Positions 6,436-13,802 of a stretch of 17,882 nucleotides of DNA are shown piece after piece. The position numbers and the translations under genes are program-made. Position 1 is the stretch's first letter. The number at the start of each line of letters is the position of its first letter. This DNA is from an uncultured Clostridia bacterium (GTDB lineage: Bacteria; Bacillota; Clostridia; Oscillospirales; Ruminococcaceae): the NCBI GenBank assembly GCA_937907305.1, contig CALERQ010000087.1:1-17882 (forward strand). Reading direction: 5' to 3'. The notes under the pieces were generated by a model, which did not search any database, was not told where the DNA came from, and saw nothing but the letters and a program-made list of their open reading frames with translations.

Positions 6436-7460
6436 TTATGCTCCGGCTGTTTCTGTTACCGTAATGGTACAGGTAATGGTTAAACTATTCACTGTCGTTG
6501 CCGTGATAATGGCTGTACCAACGGCCTTTGCTGTTACAGTACCATCTGATGCCACTTCCACAATACCGGGGGCATCGCTGCTCCAGGTCACGGATTTATC
6601 GGTTGCATTTTCCGGCAGTACCTTAGCAATTAAGGCATGTGTTTGCCCCACTGTCAGGTTCAGCGTTGTCGGCTCCACCGTAATGGATGTCGGTGCCACT
6701 GCTTCCGCCTTCACAGTCACAGTACATTCGGCGCTCTTTTCGCCGCACTTCGCCGTAATAACTGTCGTACCTTCTTTCAGGGCCGTTACGGTGCCATCAG
6801 TGCCTACCGTAGCCACTGTTTCATCGCTGCTGCTCCACTGGATGGTCTTCACCGTTGTTTCATCCGGTTTCACCGTCGCGGTCAGTTTGCCGGTACCATT
6901 TACCGTCAATTCCATGGTGGTCTGATCCAAGGTCACGCTTTCTGCCGGAACCTCAGCTTTCTGTACTGTTACAGTACAGAAAGCGCTCTTTTCCCCGCAC
7001 TTCGCGGTAATAGTCGCGCTGCCTTCCGCCAAGGCGGTCAGCTTCCCGTTTTCTACTTTTACCACCGCCGGGTTACTGCTGCTCCAGGTAACGGTTTTAT
7101 CCGTCACATTTTCGGGCTGCACGGTCGCGTTCAGCACCAGCATATCGCCCACCTTCATGGTCAGCGATATCCGGTCCAGTCGCACTTCCGTCACCGCTAC
7201 CGGCTTTACCGTTACCTTACAGGCAGCAGTATAGCCGCCATCTGTCGTCTTCACGGTGATGGTCGCCGTCCCGGCCGCCACTGCCTTCAGGCTACCGTTC
7301 CGATCCACCGTTACCACACCATTATTACTGCTGCTCCAGAACACACTTTGGTCGGTCGCGTCCTCGGGGTTCAGTTTTGCTATCAACTGGCCAGTCGCGC
7401 CTGCTGTCAGCTCCAAAGTGGTCTTATCCAGCGCTACACCCTTCACCGGCACTTGGCTCA
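6436..7460 (-). repeat. Four tandem Big_2 (bacterial Ig-like) coding repeats
   Basis: Each unit is about 80-85 codons and follows the pattern LDxxTLxLTVG..., VTWSSSNPxVVxV..GxxTAxxxGxATITAKxG and a closing TVTV. Units 2 and 3 share ITAKCGEKSA and CTVTV almost exactly, which suggests duplication within the gene. Big_2 domains usually act as stalks or carbohydrate-binding surface modules. Confidence 0.9.
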
Positions 7461-10380
7461 CCTTACCCACAGTTTCTGTTCCCGTAGCGGTATAGCCGCT
7501 GTAAATGCTGTTGATATAGTTCCCAATACCATTGGCCAACGAGCTTGCGATCTGCGAATAGTTTTGCAGCAGCTGCACATATTCGCTCTCATTGCTCATA
7601 AAGCCGCATTCCGCCAACACCGAGGTATACTGGGTTGTCCGGGTCACATAGTACAGGCCATACTTGGCACCGCGGTTATAGTTGCCCATGGCATTATACA
7701 GGGCACTATTGATATAACTGCAGAATTGCTGGCTGAAATCGTAGAAATAGTAAGCCTCGCTGCCCCGCGCGGAAGAATTTGTGGCAGAATTGCTGTGGAC
7801 GCTTAGGAAGATCTGCGGCTTAAAGGCGGAAGCCTGTGCCACACGGGTCTGCAATACCACCTTGGCGCTGCCGCTGGTATCGATGAGCAGCACCGAAGCA
7901 CCTTGGTTCCGCAGGATAGCCGCCAGCTCTGTGGCGATCTGCCGGTTCACATAGTCTTCATGCTTGCCAGGGTAGAACCCCAAAGCACCCACATCAGTGC
8001 CGCCGTGGCCTGGGTCAATGACGATTCTGGCCCCTGCTATGCTGCTGGGTGGATTATTGAATTGCAGTGAAAGGGTATTGCCATTATAGCTTGCGGTATA
8101 GCCGCACATACCATTGGTCTTGCGGAAGCGCAGCGTCAGAGTATCGCCGCTCCAGGTAGCGGAAGAGAATATCGGATTCTTGGTCAGGCTGGAGAGATTG
8201 CCGCAGGCGGATTTAAGATAATTGAAGGTAAAGGAGATTCCGCCATTGGAATAGCTCACCGAATAGCTGGTAGGCTGACTCATATTCAGTGCTACCGTCG
8301 TGGTGCTGGCATTGGCGGTAATGCTCATACCGTTCACCACCACATCCTGCACCTGCTGGCTGCTGGTGGAGATATCCCCCGCATATACCCGCAAGCCACT
8401 GGCCAGCTTGTAATAGCGATAGGTGGAGCTGCCGCTGGTAAAGACGATCATATCGCCTACCGTGTAGTCCAAAGCGCCTTTGGGCAGTGGGTAATAGCTG
8501 CCGTCGCTCAAATCATCCAATGTACTGGTGGGGAAGGTCTCCGCCTGGCTGGCTGTTACCACAATGGGGCTGCCGCTGCCTACTTCGGTGATTTTATTGA
8601 CCTTGATGGAGGCACCTGTCTCTGTTTCATCGATCCCTTCCCAACTGCCCTTAAAGGTGATGTTCCCCAAGTTTTTCACACTGCCGCTGGCCGCGGGGGT
8701 GCGGTAGGTGCCGGTATACTTCACATAGAAGGAATCCTTATCCGTATTGTCATCCTCGCTGTTATCACGGGTCAGTGTCACCGATTGGCCGTTTACCACC
8801 GCCGTGATCTTGGCATCCTCATAAGCCATGGCCGTCAGCGTAATATCAGTATTGCCATCTACGGTCAGGGTACCGGTGGGCACCACACTTTGGAAAATCT
8901 TCACATTGCGGGTGATCTTATACACCAGCGTTTTATCCTTATGTACGATGGTAAAGGTATTTAACCCAGGTTTCAGGTTATAACTCTGAGAAAAATACCC
9001 GTTTGCGTCAGTCTTGATTTCGGTTCCGTTCACCGTTACCGGGTTGGTCGGATCGGAAGCCCCGCGGAACAATACGGTAGGGTCATAGGTGGAATAGGTC
9101 AGCTTGGCCGGTACCGAGGTGCTCAGCTCAGTCATGATATAGTCGGTATTTACCTCATTGCGGAAATACTTCTTCAGCAATGTCACTGAACCTGCCGGAT
9201 CGGCCTTCATGCTAGTCAGCCCGTAAAACACACTGCCGCTACAGCCCTTGTAGCTTTCCAGCGTAATGGCTTGCTTGGTCATTTGGTCGGATGAACCCCA
9301 GCCGGTGTAACTGCTGTTGACCATGCGGTCCGCCGCGTGGATGGCATACATCCGTACCTCGTTTGCCGCCGCCAGTTCCGACCACCACTTCACGATCCGC
9401 TCAAACGGGATCTTGCCATCGGTCAGCGAGCCAAAGGCCTTCACGGCGATCATATCCACCAGCTTGTCCTCTATCATGGCTTTGGCATCACAGTGGCCAT
9501 CGGTCAGCATGGAGTAGGGATCCAGCGTGTTCTGTCCGGCTTCGTTTTCCTTGGTGGTAGCCCACTGGGGTTCAGTCACCATGCCAACCTGCACCCCAGG
9601 CGCCTTTTTGCGCACCAGGCTGCTGGCCAACTCCACCACCTGCCGGGAGGCCCCATCCAAGTAGTCCTGATAGCTCATACCGCCGCCGCAGTTCATATAG
9701 TCCGCAAACGCCGTATCGCTCTCCGGGAAATCATAATTTGTAAAGAACAGCCCATCCGGTGAGTATTTCTCCAGGAAGGCACCCAATTCCTTTTCAATGC
9801 CGTTCATTAGGACGGTATCAAACCGGGGATAGGTCACCAGCTTTGCCCCATCATAGGTCGCCTTCAAGTCATAGAAGCAATAGACATACAGTCCACGGCT
9901 TCTTGCCCTGGCGATGAGATAATCCAGCGGGTCAAAGACCGCATTGGCTGTGGGCCTCGTCAGGCTCTCATACGCTGCAAAATCCTCGGTGCTCGTTCCC
10001 ACCAGGACGGTATTCATCCCCAAATCTTTTGCGGCATCCAGTGCGGCATCTATCTCCTTTTTCACATTGTCAGCAGCTTCGTTTTTCTCGGTCAGGTAGT
10101 CCTCTCCCGGCAGTATGGTCACCGCACGCATCCGGTCAGGAATATTAAAGGTCACCGGCAGCTCCGGTTCCGGATCGTTCGGTTCCACATCCACCATGTT
10201 ATCTGGCTGTGGAAGTTCCGGCTCTGTCTTGCCGGGGTCTTCCTGTGTCGGCCCTACCAGGTTCCCCAGCGGGTTCCAATCGGTAAGAAGAGTGACCGCC
10301 AATGCCCCGGCAATGATCACAGCAAATGCCAGGGTAAAAAGCAGCGCTTTTTTGGTATTGTTCTTCCTAAATTTTGACAC
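6436..10380 (-). CDS. Membrane-anchored GHL10-like / N-acetylmuramoyl-L-alanine amidase (amidase_3) / Big_2 repeat protein
   Basis: A 1314-residue surface protein. In order: an N-terminal membrane segment or uncleaved signal (about 11-33) with no lipobox, a Pro/Glu/Asp-rich linker (43-75), a GHL10-like barrel (about 80-430), an Ig-like stretch (about 430-510), an AMIN-like beta region (about 650-775), an amidase_3 domain (about 782-955) and four Big_2 repeats (about 975-1314). The amidase keeps the zinc ligands and catalytic Glu: DPGHGG (His792), Glu808, VHSN (His862) and AECGFMSN (Glu924), so peptidoglycan amidase activity is likely. The GHL10-like part has lost the usual acidic signature (PDGLFFTNYDFP, 208-219). 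It starts at GTG 10380, with GGGAGGGG well spaced, 23 bases after the GHL10 lipoprotein gene, so both are one operon. Confidence 0.93.
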   Translation of the reverse strand: MSKFRKNNTKKALLFTLAFAVIIAGALAVTLLTDWNPLGNLVGPTQEDPGKTEPELPQPDNMVDVEPNDPEPELPVTFNIPDRMRAVTILPGEDYLTEKNEAADNVKKEIDAALDAAKDLGMNTVLVGTSTEDFAAYESLTRPTANAVFDPLDYLIARARSRGLYVYCFYDLKATYDGAKLVTYPRFDTVLMNGIEKELGAFLEKYSPDGLFFTNYDFPESDTAFADYMNCGGGMSYQDYLDGASRQVVELASSLVRKKAPGVQVGMVTEPQWATTKENEAGQNTLDPYSMLTDGHCDAKAMIEDKLVDMIAVKAFGSLTDGKIPFERIVKWWSELAAANEVRMYAIHAADRMVNSSYTGWGSSDQMTKQAITLESYKGCSGSVFYGLTSMKADPAGSVTLLKKYFRNEVNTDYIMTELSTSVPAKLTYSTYDPTVLFRGASDPTNPVTVNGTEIKTDANGYFSQSYNLKPGLNTFTIVHKDKTLVYKITRNVKIFQSVVPTGTLTVDGNTDITLTAMAYEDAKITAVVNGQSVTLTRDNSEDDNTDKDSFYVKYTGTYRTPAASGSVKNLGNITFKGSWEGIDETETGASIKVNKITEVGSGSPIVVTASQAETFPTSTLDDLSDGSYYPLPKGALDYTVGDMIVFTSGSSTYRYYKLASGLRVYAGDISTSSQQVQDVVVNGMSITANASTTTVALNMSQPTSYSVSYSNGGISFTFNYLKSACGNLSSLTKNPIFSSATWSGDTLTLRFRKTNGMCGYTASYNGNTLSLQFNNPPSSIAGARIVIDPGHGGTDVGALGFYPGKHEDYVNRQIATELAAILRNQGASVLLIDTSGSAKVVLQTRVAQASAFKPQIFLSVHSNSATNSSARGSEAYYFYDFSQQFCSYINSALYNAMGNYNRGAKYGLYYVTRTTQYTSVLAECGFMSNESEYVQLLQNYSQIASSLANGIGNYINSIYSGYTATGTETVGKVSQVPVKGVALDKTTLELTAGATGQLIAKLNPEDATDQSVFWSSSNNGVVTVDRNGSLKAVAAGTATITVKTTDGGYTAACKVTVKPVAVTEVRLDRISLTMKVGDMLVLNATVQPENVTDKTVTWSSSNPAVVKVENGKLTALAEGSATITAKCGEKSAFCTVTVQKAEVPAESVTLDQTTMELTVNGTGKLTATVKPDETTVKTIQWSSSDETVATVGTDGTVTALKEGTTVITAKCGEKSAECTVTVKAEAVAPTSITVEPTTLNLTVGQTHALIAKVLPENATDKSVTWSSDAPGIVEVASDGTVTAKAVGTAIITATTVNSLTITCTITVTETAGA
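6956..6984. repeat. Perfect inverted repeat inside the Big_2 coding region
   Basis: Arms of 14 bases (GCTTTCTGTACTGT and its exact complement) flank one central base. It lies in the coding sequence at the junction of the second and third Big_2 units, where the same residues (SAFCTVTVQKAE) could be coded without any palindrome. Confidence 0.85.
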
Positions 10381-10403
10381 GGTGGCCCCTCCCGGGATAG
10401 GTT

Positions 10404-11858
10404 TTATAGTATCTTACTTAGGGCAGTCAATTCCGCCTGCACCTGTGCTTTTACACCGCTGGCCGGCGTAATAACCGAGCTATAACTGTAAAGGCAATAG
10501 CCTTTATAATGTCCAGTGCCTCTGGCTTCGGTCACCATGCGGCTCAGCAGATCACTGCTCTGCTGCCATTCGTACTTGCCGCTGGCACCGGCATAGGTAT
10601 CCTCATTGCCAATCTTGTAAGCCGCCAGACCCACATACAGATCAATGCCATTCACCTTTATCATGCCGTTAAATTCTTTCAGCACACTGCTGTACGGACA
10701 GGTGGCATTATTGAATCCATAGTAGATCTGCGGGCAGATGTAATCCACATAGCCGGTATTGCCCAACCAGGTAGCTACATCAGCATACAGGGTATCGTAA
10801 TTCGCCTTGGTATTGCCCTGCGGGCTGATGCCAAATCGCACTGACGGGTTTTCCGCCTTCACCGCGGCATAAACTTCCCGAACCATGGTATTGACATTCT
10901 GTCTTCTCCAGGCTGCCAGCGATTTTCCCCCGCCGTTTGCGGCGTACAAGGTGCTGTCAATGCTGCTGTCAGTTGTAGCATAGAAATAATCATCAAAGTG
11001 GATGGCATCCACATCGTAGTTGCGTACAATCTCCCGCACCCCATTGACGATGAGGTCAATGGCCTCCCGGGAACCGGGATTATAGAAAATGCCGCCGTTT
11101 GCGGTCTGATACACAGCATCGCTGCCGCTGTTTATGTACTTCTGGGCGGGGTTATCACTGCTTAGCGATCTGCCTGCGCGGGCCCGCACCCGGTAGGGGT
11201 TCAGCCACGCTTCAAAAACCAGCCCACGGTTGTGTGCTTCCTCCACCATGATCTTCAGGGGATCAAACGGCAGGCTGTCCCCTTCCGTCCCAGTGATAAG
11301 ATAAGAGGTCGGGAAATAATCAGAATCATACAGCGCATCCCCAAAGGGCCGCACATGCACGATTACGGTATTACAGCCCAGATTCTTCACATTATCATAG
11401 GCGGCACCTATATTACTACGGAACTGCCCGGCTGTTTTTCCAGTCAGCATGCCGCCCAGTTCCAAATAGCTGATCCACACCGCGCGGTATTCCCCGCTGG
11501 GAACCCTGGTATCGCTTGGAATTGTAGAATTATTGTTTTTATTCTCCTCCTGCTTTGGGTCCTCAGCAGGCGTTTGTGCATTGTCTTCATTTTTACCCGG
11601 ATTTTTACCGTCCTCCGCTTTACTGGGCTCTTCCGGCTTTTGGGGGTCTTCCGGCTTTTGTGGCAGCGGATCCTGTGCGGAGGGATATTCCCCGTTTTGG
11701 CTATCGCCGCCTTCGTTATCTTCCTGCGGCTTCGGCAGAATCACCGTCCCCTGCTGGATATCCGATCCCGGAGTTTCATCCTGCACAGGCTCTCCCCCGC
11801 ACGCAAAAAGAGAAAGAGCGAGCGCCAAAGCCATCAGCACCGCCGTGATCTTTTGCAT
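10404..11858 (-). CDS. GHL10 (DUF187/UPF0748) family glycosyl hydrolase-like lipoprotein
   Basis: The protein has 484 residues from ATG 11858, which has GGGGAGA upstream; an in-frame ATG at 11876 lacks a ribosome site. A signal peptide ends in LSLFAC with Cys20 as the lipid-modified residue. A Pro/Glu/Lys/Asn-rich linker follows to about residue 120, then the GHL10 barrel: YRAVWISYLELGG, NTVIVHVRPFGDALY, FEAWLNPYR (Glu216), VDAIHFDDYFYA (His287, Asp289, Asp290) and FGISPQGN. The conserved Glu and Asp residues of the family are present, so it is probably an active glycoside hydrolase on the outer membrane face, perhaps on cell-wall glycans; the substrate is not established. It is co-directional with the SBP-like gene upstream (73 bases) and the GHL10/amidase gene downstream (23 bases). 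Confidence 0.92.
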   Translation of the reverse strand: MQKITAVLMALALALSLFACGGEPVQDETPGSDIQQGTVILPKPQEDNEGGDSQNGEYPSAQDPLPQKPEDPQKPEEPSKAEDGKNPGKNEDNAQTPAEDPKQEENKNNNSTIPSDTRVPSGEYRAVWISYLELGGMLTGKTAGQFRSNIGAAYDNVKNLGCNTVIVHVRPFGDALYDSDYFPTSYLITGTEGDSLPFDPLKIMVEEAHNRGLVFEAWLNPYRVRARAGRSLSSDNPAQKYINSGSDAVYQTANGGIFYNPGSREAIDLIVNGVREIVRNYDVDAIHFDDYFYATTDSSIDSTLYAANGGGKSLAAWRRQNVNTMVREVYAAVKAENPSVRFGISPQGNTKANYDTLYADVATWLGNTGYVDYICPQIYYGFNNATCPYSSVLKEFNGMIKVNGIDLYVGLAAYKIGNEDTYAGASGKYEWQQSSDLLSRMVTEARGTGHYKGYCLYSYSSVITPASGVKAQVQAELTALSKIL

Positions 11859-11931
11859 TGCTCTCTCCCCTTTCATTCTAACTTCACTCTATAATAGTGT
11901 CATATCCGGCCTATTTTGCTGCTTTTCCCCA

Positions 11932-13050
11932 TCAGGAAATTCCTACCGCCGCTGTGCGGCTGGAATTGGCATCCTGCTCCTCGGGTTCCACTGTTTCTAT
12001 TACATTCCGCAGCACCACCGGGTTGCAAAGGAAAGTTTTTCCGCCATCGGCCTGGGAAGCCAAACTACCGGAAACCCGCGGGATCTGGTCTTCCAACAGC
12101 AGCCTCAGCATCTGCGCCGCAGCCCGGCCCATCATATAGCCGCCACCGCCCTCCGCAAAGAGCACTTTCCCATCCTTATACAGGTTATATGCCGTTTCGT
12201 CCGCTTCCATAACCACAAGCCACGCAGGGTAGCCGTTGGAATACTCAGTCGGGTCGTTATAATAAACACTCGCCTTCTCCGCATCAGCGCTATCACTAAA
12301 GAGGATCATTTCTCCACCATAGTGATAAATGCTATCCAGCCGTGGTTCCAGGTTATAGTTTAGGTACTCCGTCACAATATCTCTGCTGAGAATCGCAGTA
12401 CAGCCGCGCTCCTCCAACATGGTCTGCAGCTTTTCCCACTTTCCACTGTCCTCCAGCCCATATTCGGTCACAGCGGCAATCCCCAGCTTTCCATCCTGCA
12501 GGCGGAAATTCAGCTGCTCTCGGTTCTCTTCCCAGTAGTCCGCTATGGTATCGGCCAAGCGCTCCAACTCGGCTTCTTCACTGTCCTCCGCTTTCAGTAT
12601 GCTATACAGCTTGGGAAAGGTCGCCAGCTGTTCGGCTGTGGCCCGGCGGTTCATCAGCACCACCGGCACATCATATTCCTGCGCCAGTGCCAACAGCTCA
12701 TCCGTCGCGGCATCATCCACCGGCTCCAGCATCAGCACCGCACAGCCCTGCTCCAGAACCCTTTTGGCATAGGTCATCTGCACCTCCGCGCTGCCCATAC
12801 AGTCGTGGGCTGCCACATCCACCGTGGCGCCCAGCTCGTTTTGTATCGCTATCCGGAAAGAATTCTTCTCTTCGTTGCTCATGTCGCTGAAAAGCATTTC
12901 CACCTTCTGCAGCGGCAGCTTGGCCACATTGCTTACGTTCAAATCGGCTTGCAGCGCCTTTGGCTGCATATCCTCCTGCTGTGCAAAGTACCAGCCCAGC
13001 AGTCCAAACATCACCAGGGCAATGGCAAGATATATAATAATATGCTTCAT
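11932..13050 (-). CDS. Membrane-anchored periplasmic-binding-protein-like (Peripla_BP_4 type) protein
   Basis: The protein has 372 residues from ATG 13050, preceded by AGGAG at five bases; an in-frame TTG at 13065 is rejected. One membrane segment lies at about 4-22 and there is no cysteine lipobox, so it is anchored by an uncleaved helix. From about residue 45 the sequence follows the sugar-binding type I fold: VEMLFSDMSNEEKNSFRIAIQNEL, then a GCAVLMLEPVDDAATDELLALAQEYDVPVVLMNR strand-helix-strand, and LGIAAVTEYGLEDSGKWEKLQ. It resembles MglB/RbsB-like binders, with a modified effector region (GGEMILFSDSADAEKA). No ABC permease or ATPase is adjacent, so it may be a sensor or accessory binder. 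The downstream genes are cell-wall hydrolase-like. Confidence 0.82.
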   Translation of the reverse strand: MKHIIIYLAIALVMFGLLGWYFAQQEDMQPKALQADLNVSNVAKLPLQKVEMLFSDMSNEEKNSFRIAIQNELGATVDVAAHDCMGSAEVQMTYAKRVLEQGCAVLMLEPVDDAATDELLALAQEYDVPVVLMNRRATAEQLATFPKLYSILKAEDSEEAELERLADTIADYWEENREQLNFRLQDGKLGIAAVTEYGLEDSGKWEKLQTMLEERGCTAILSRDIVTEYLNYNLEPRLDSIYHYGGEMILFSDSADAEKASVYYNDPTEYSNGYPAWLVVMEADETAYNLYKDGKVLFAEGGGGYMMGRAAAQMLRLLLEDQIPRVSGSLASQADGGKTFLCNPVVLRNVIETVEPEEQDANSSRTAAVGIS

Positions 13051-13082
13051 AGCTTCTCCTAACACAATATATGGATGTTATT

Positions 13083-13111
13083 ATTGTAGCACATCATACC
13101 CCTTGATTCAA
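13083..13111 (-). promoter_or_regulatory. Extended -10 promoter of the envelope operon
   Basis: On the minus strand TTGAAT (13106-13111), a 17-base spacer and TACAAT (13083-13088), with TGC before the -10 box. The first ATG of the operon (13050) follows by about 33 bases. No terminator is evident between the three downstream genes. Confidence 0.75.
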
Positions 13112-13142
13112 TAACGCAAATGTGAACAATTCGACACATACC

Positions 13143-13175
13143 AAAAAGCGTCCCCAGCCTGTGGGAACGCTTTTT
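13143..13175 (-). terminator. Intrinsic terminator of nrdR
   Basis: A 14-bp stem (AAAAAGCGTCCCCA at 13143-13156 against TGGGAACGCTTTTT at 13162-13175) with one imperfect position. On the minus-strand RNA that position is a U-G wobble, so the stem is continuous and ends in UUUUU. The asymmetry favours use by the minus-strand nrdR gene. Confidence 0.9.
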
Positions 13176-13196
13176 CCTTGTATTTCTGCGATTTTT

Positions 13197-13658
13197 TCAG
13201 CTCTTTTCGTGCTCCAGTATCACCTTCAACTCTTGCAGGAAGGAGTTGATATCCTTAAATTCCCTATACACACTGGCAAAGCGTACATAGGCCACCTGGT
13301 CTATCTTTTTCAGTTTTTCCATCACCAGCTCACCGATAACCGCGCTGGGCACTTCTCGATCCATACGGTTCTGCAGCTCCACCTCGATCTCGCTTACCAT
13401 CGATTCCAGCTGGGCCAAAGTCACCGGGCGTTTTTCGCAGGATTTTAGAACACCGCGCAGCAGCTTATCATGGCTGAACGCTTCCCGGGAGCCATCCTTT
13501 TTAATGACCATCACCGGAGTGGTTTCCACCACCTCATAGGAGGTAAACCGCTTGCCGCACTGCAAGCATTCCCTTCTGCGCCGGATGCGCTCCCCTTCAT
13601 CGGTGGGGCGGGTATCGATCACCTTGCTCTCGGTATAACCGCAGAACGGACATTTCAT
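13197..13658 (-). CDS. nrdR: Transcriptional regulator NrdR of ribonucleotide reductase genes
   Basis: The protein has 153 residues from ATG 13658, with AGGAGGA upstream; the in-frame extension to 13679 is not needed. The zinc ribbon is CPFCG at the N terminus and CLQCGKRF (Cys3, Cys6, Cys31, Cys34), followed by RFTSYE and an ATP-cone domain (VIKKDGSREAFSHDKLLRGVLKSCEKRPV). This is the canonical NrdR architecture and length. NrdR senses (d)ATP and represses nrd operons by binding paired NrdR boxes. It has its own promoter and terminator, so it is monocistronic; nrd genes are not in the window. Confidence 0.98.
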   Translation of the reverse strand: MKCPFCGYTESKVIDTRPTDEGERIRRRRECLQCGKRFTSYEVVETTPVMVIKKDGSREAFSHDKLLRGVLKSCEKRPVTLAQLESMVSEIEVELQNRMDREVPSAVIGELVMEKLKKIDQVAYVRFASVYREFKDINSFLQELKVILEHEKS

Positions 13659-13699
13659 GCTGGATTCCTCCTTTATCACTCTATGGCCAGTTTTTCTCT

Positions 13700-13728
13700 A
13701 TTGTAGCAGATTTTTCCCACGGATACAA
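13700..13728 (-). promoter_or_regulatory. Extended -10 promoter of nrdR
   Basis: On the minus strand TTGTAT (13723-13728), a 17-base spacer and TACAAT (13700-13705), with TGC before the -10 box. The -35 box is weak, and the -10 with TGC is identical to two other promoters in the window. Confidence 0.65.
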
Positions 13729-13742
13729 GCATTTCCCACCCG

Positions 13743-13780
13743 CTAAAAAAGCATCCCCTCCCACTTTCGCAGGAGAGGAT
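13743..13780 (-). terminator. Intrinsic terminator of the oligoendopeptidase gene
   Basis: On the minus-strand RNA AUCCUCUCC pairs with GGAGGGGAU (stem arms 13772-13780 and 13753-13761, one U-G wobble) around a 10-base loop, followed by GC and a U-tract at 13744-13749. It lies 22 bases after the stop of the M3 peptidase gene. Confidence 0.88.
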
Positions 13781-13802
13781 AACTCGGTATCACTATTTTA
13801 TA

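Noticed and set aside
6636..7806. Plus-strand open frame of about 390 codons opposite the Big_2 repeats
   Set aside because: It is an artefact of the repeated, biased codon pattern of the Big_2 region on the minus strand.
11890..11895. Perfect TATAAT on the plus strand
   Set aside because: There is no matching -35 box and no plus-strand gene downstream.
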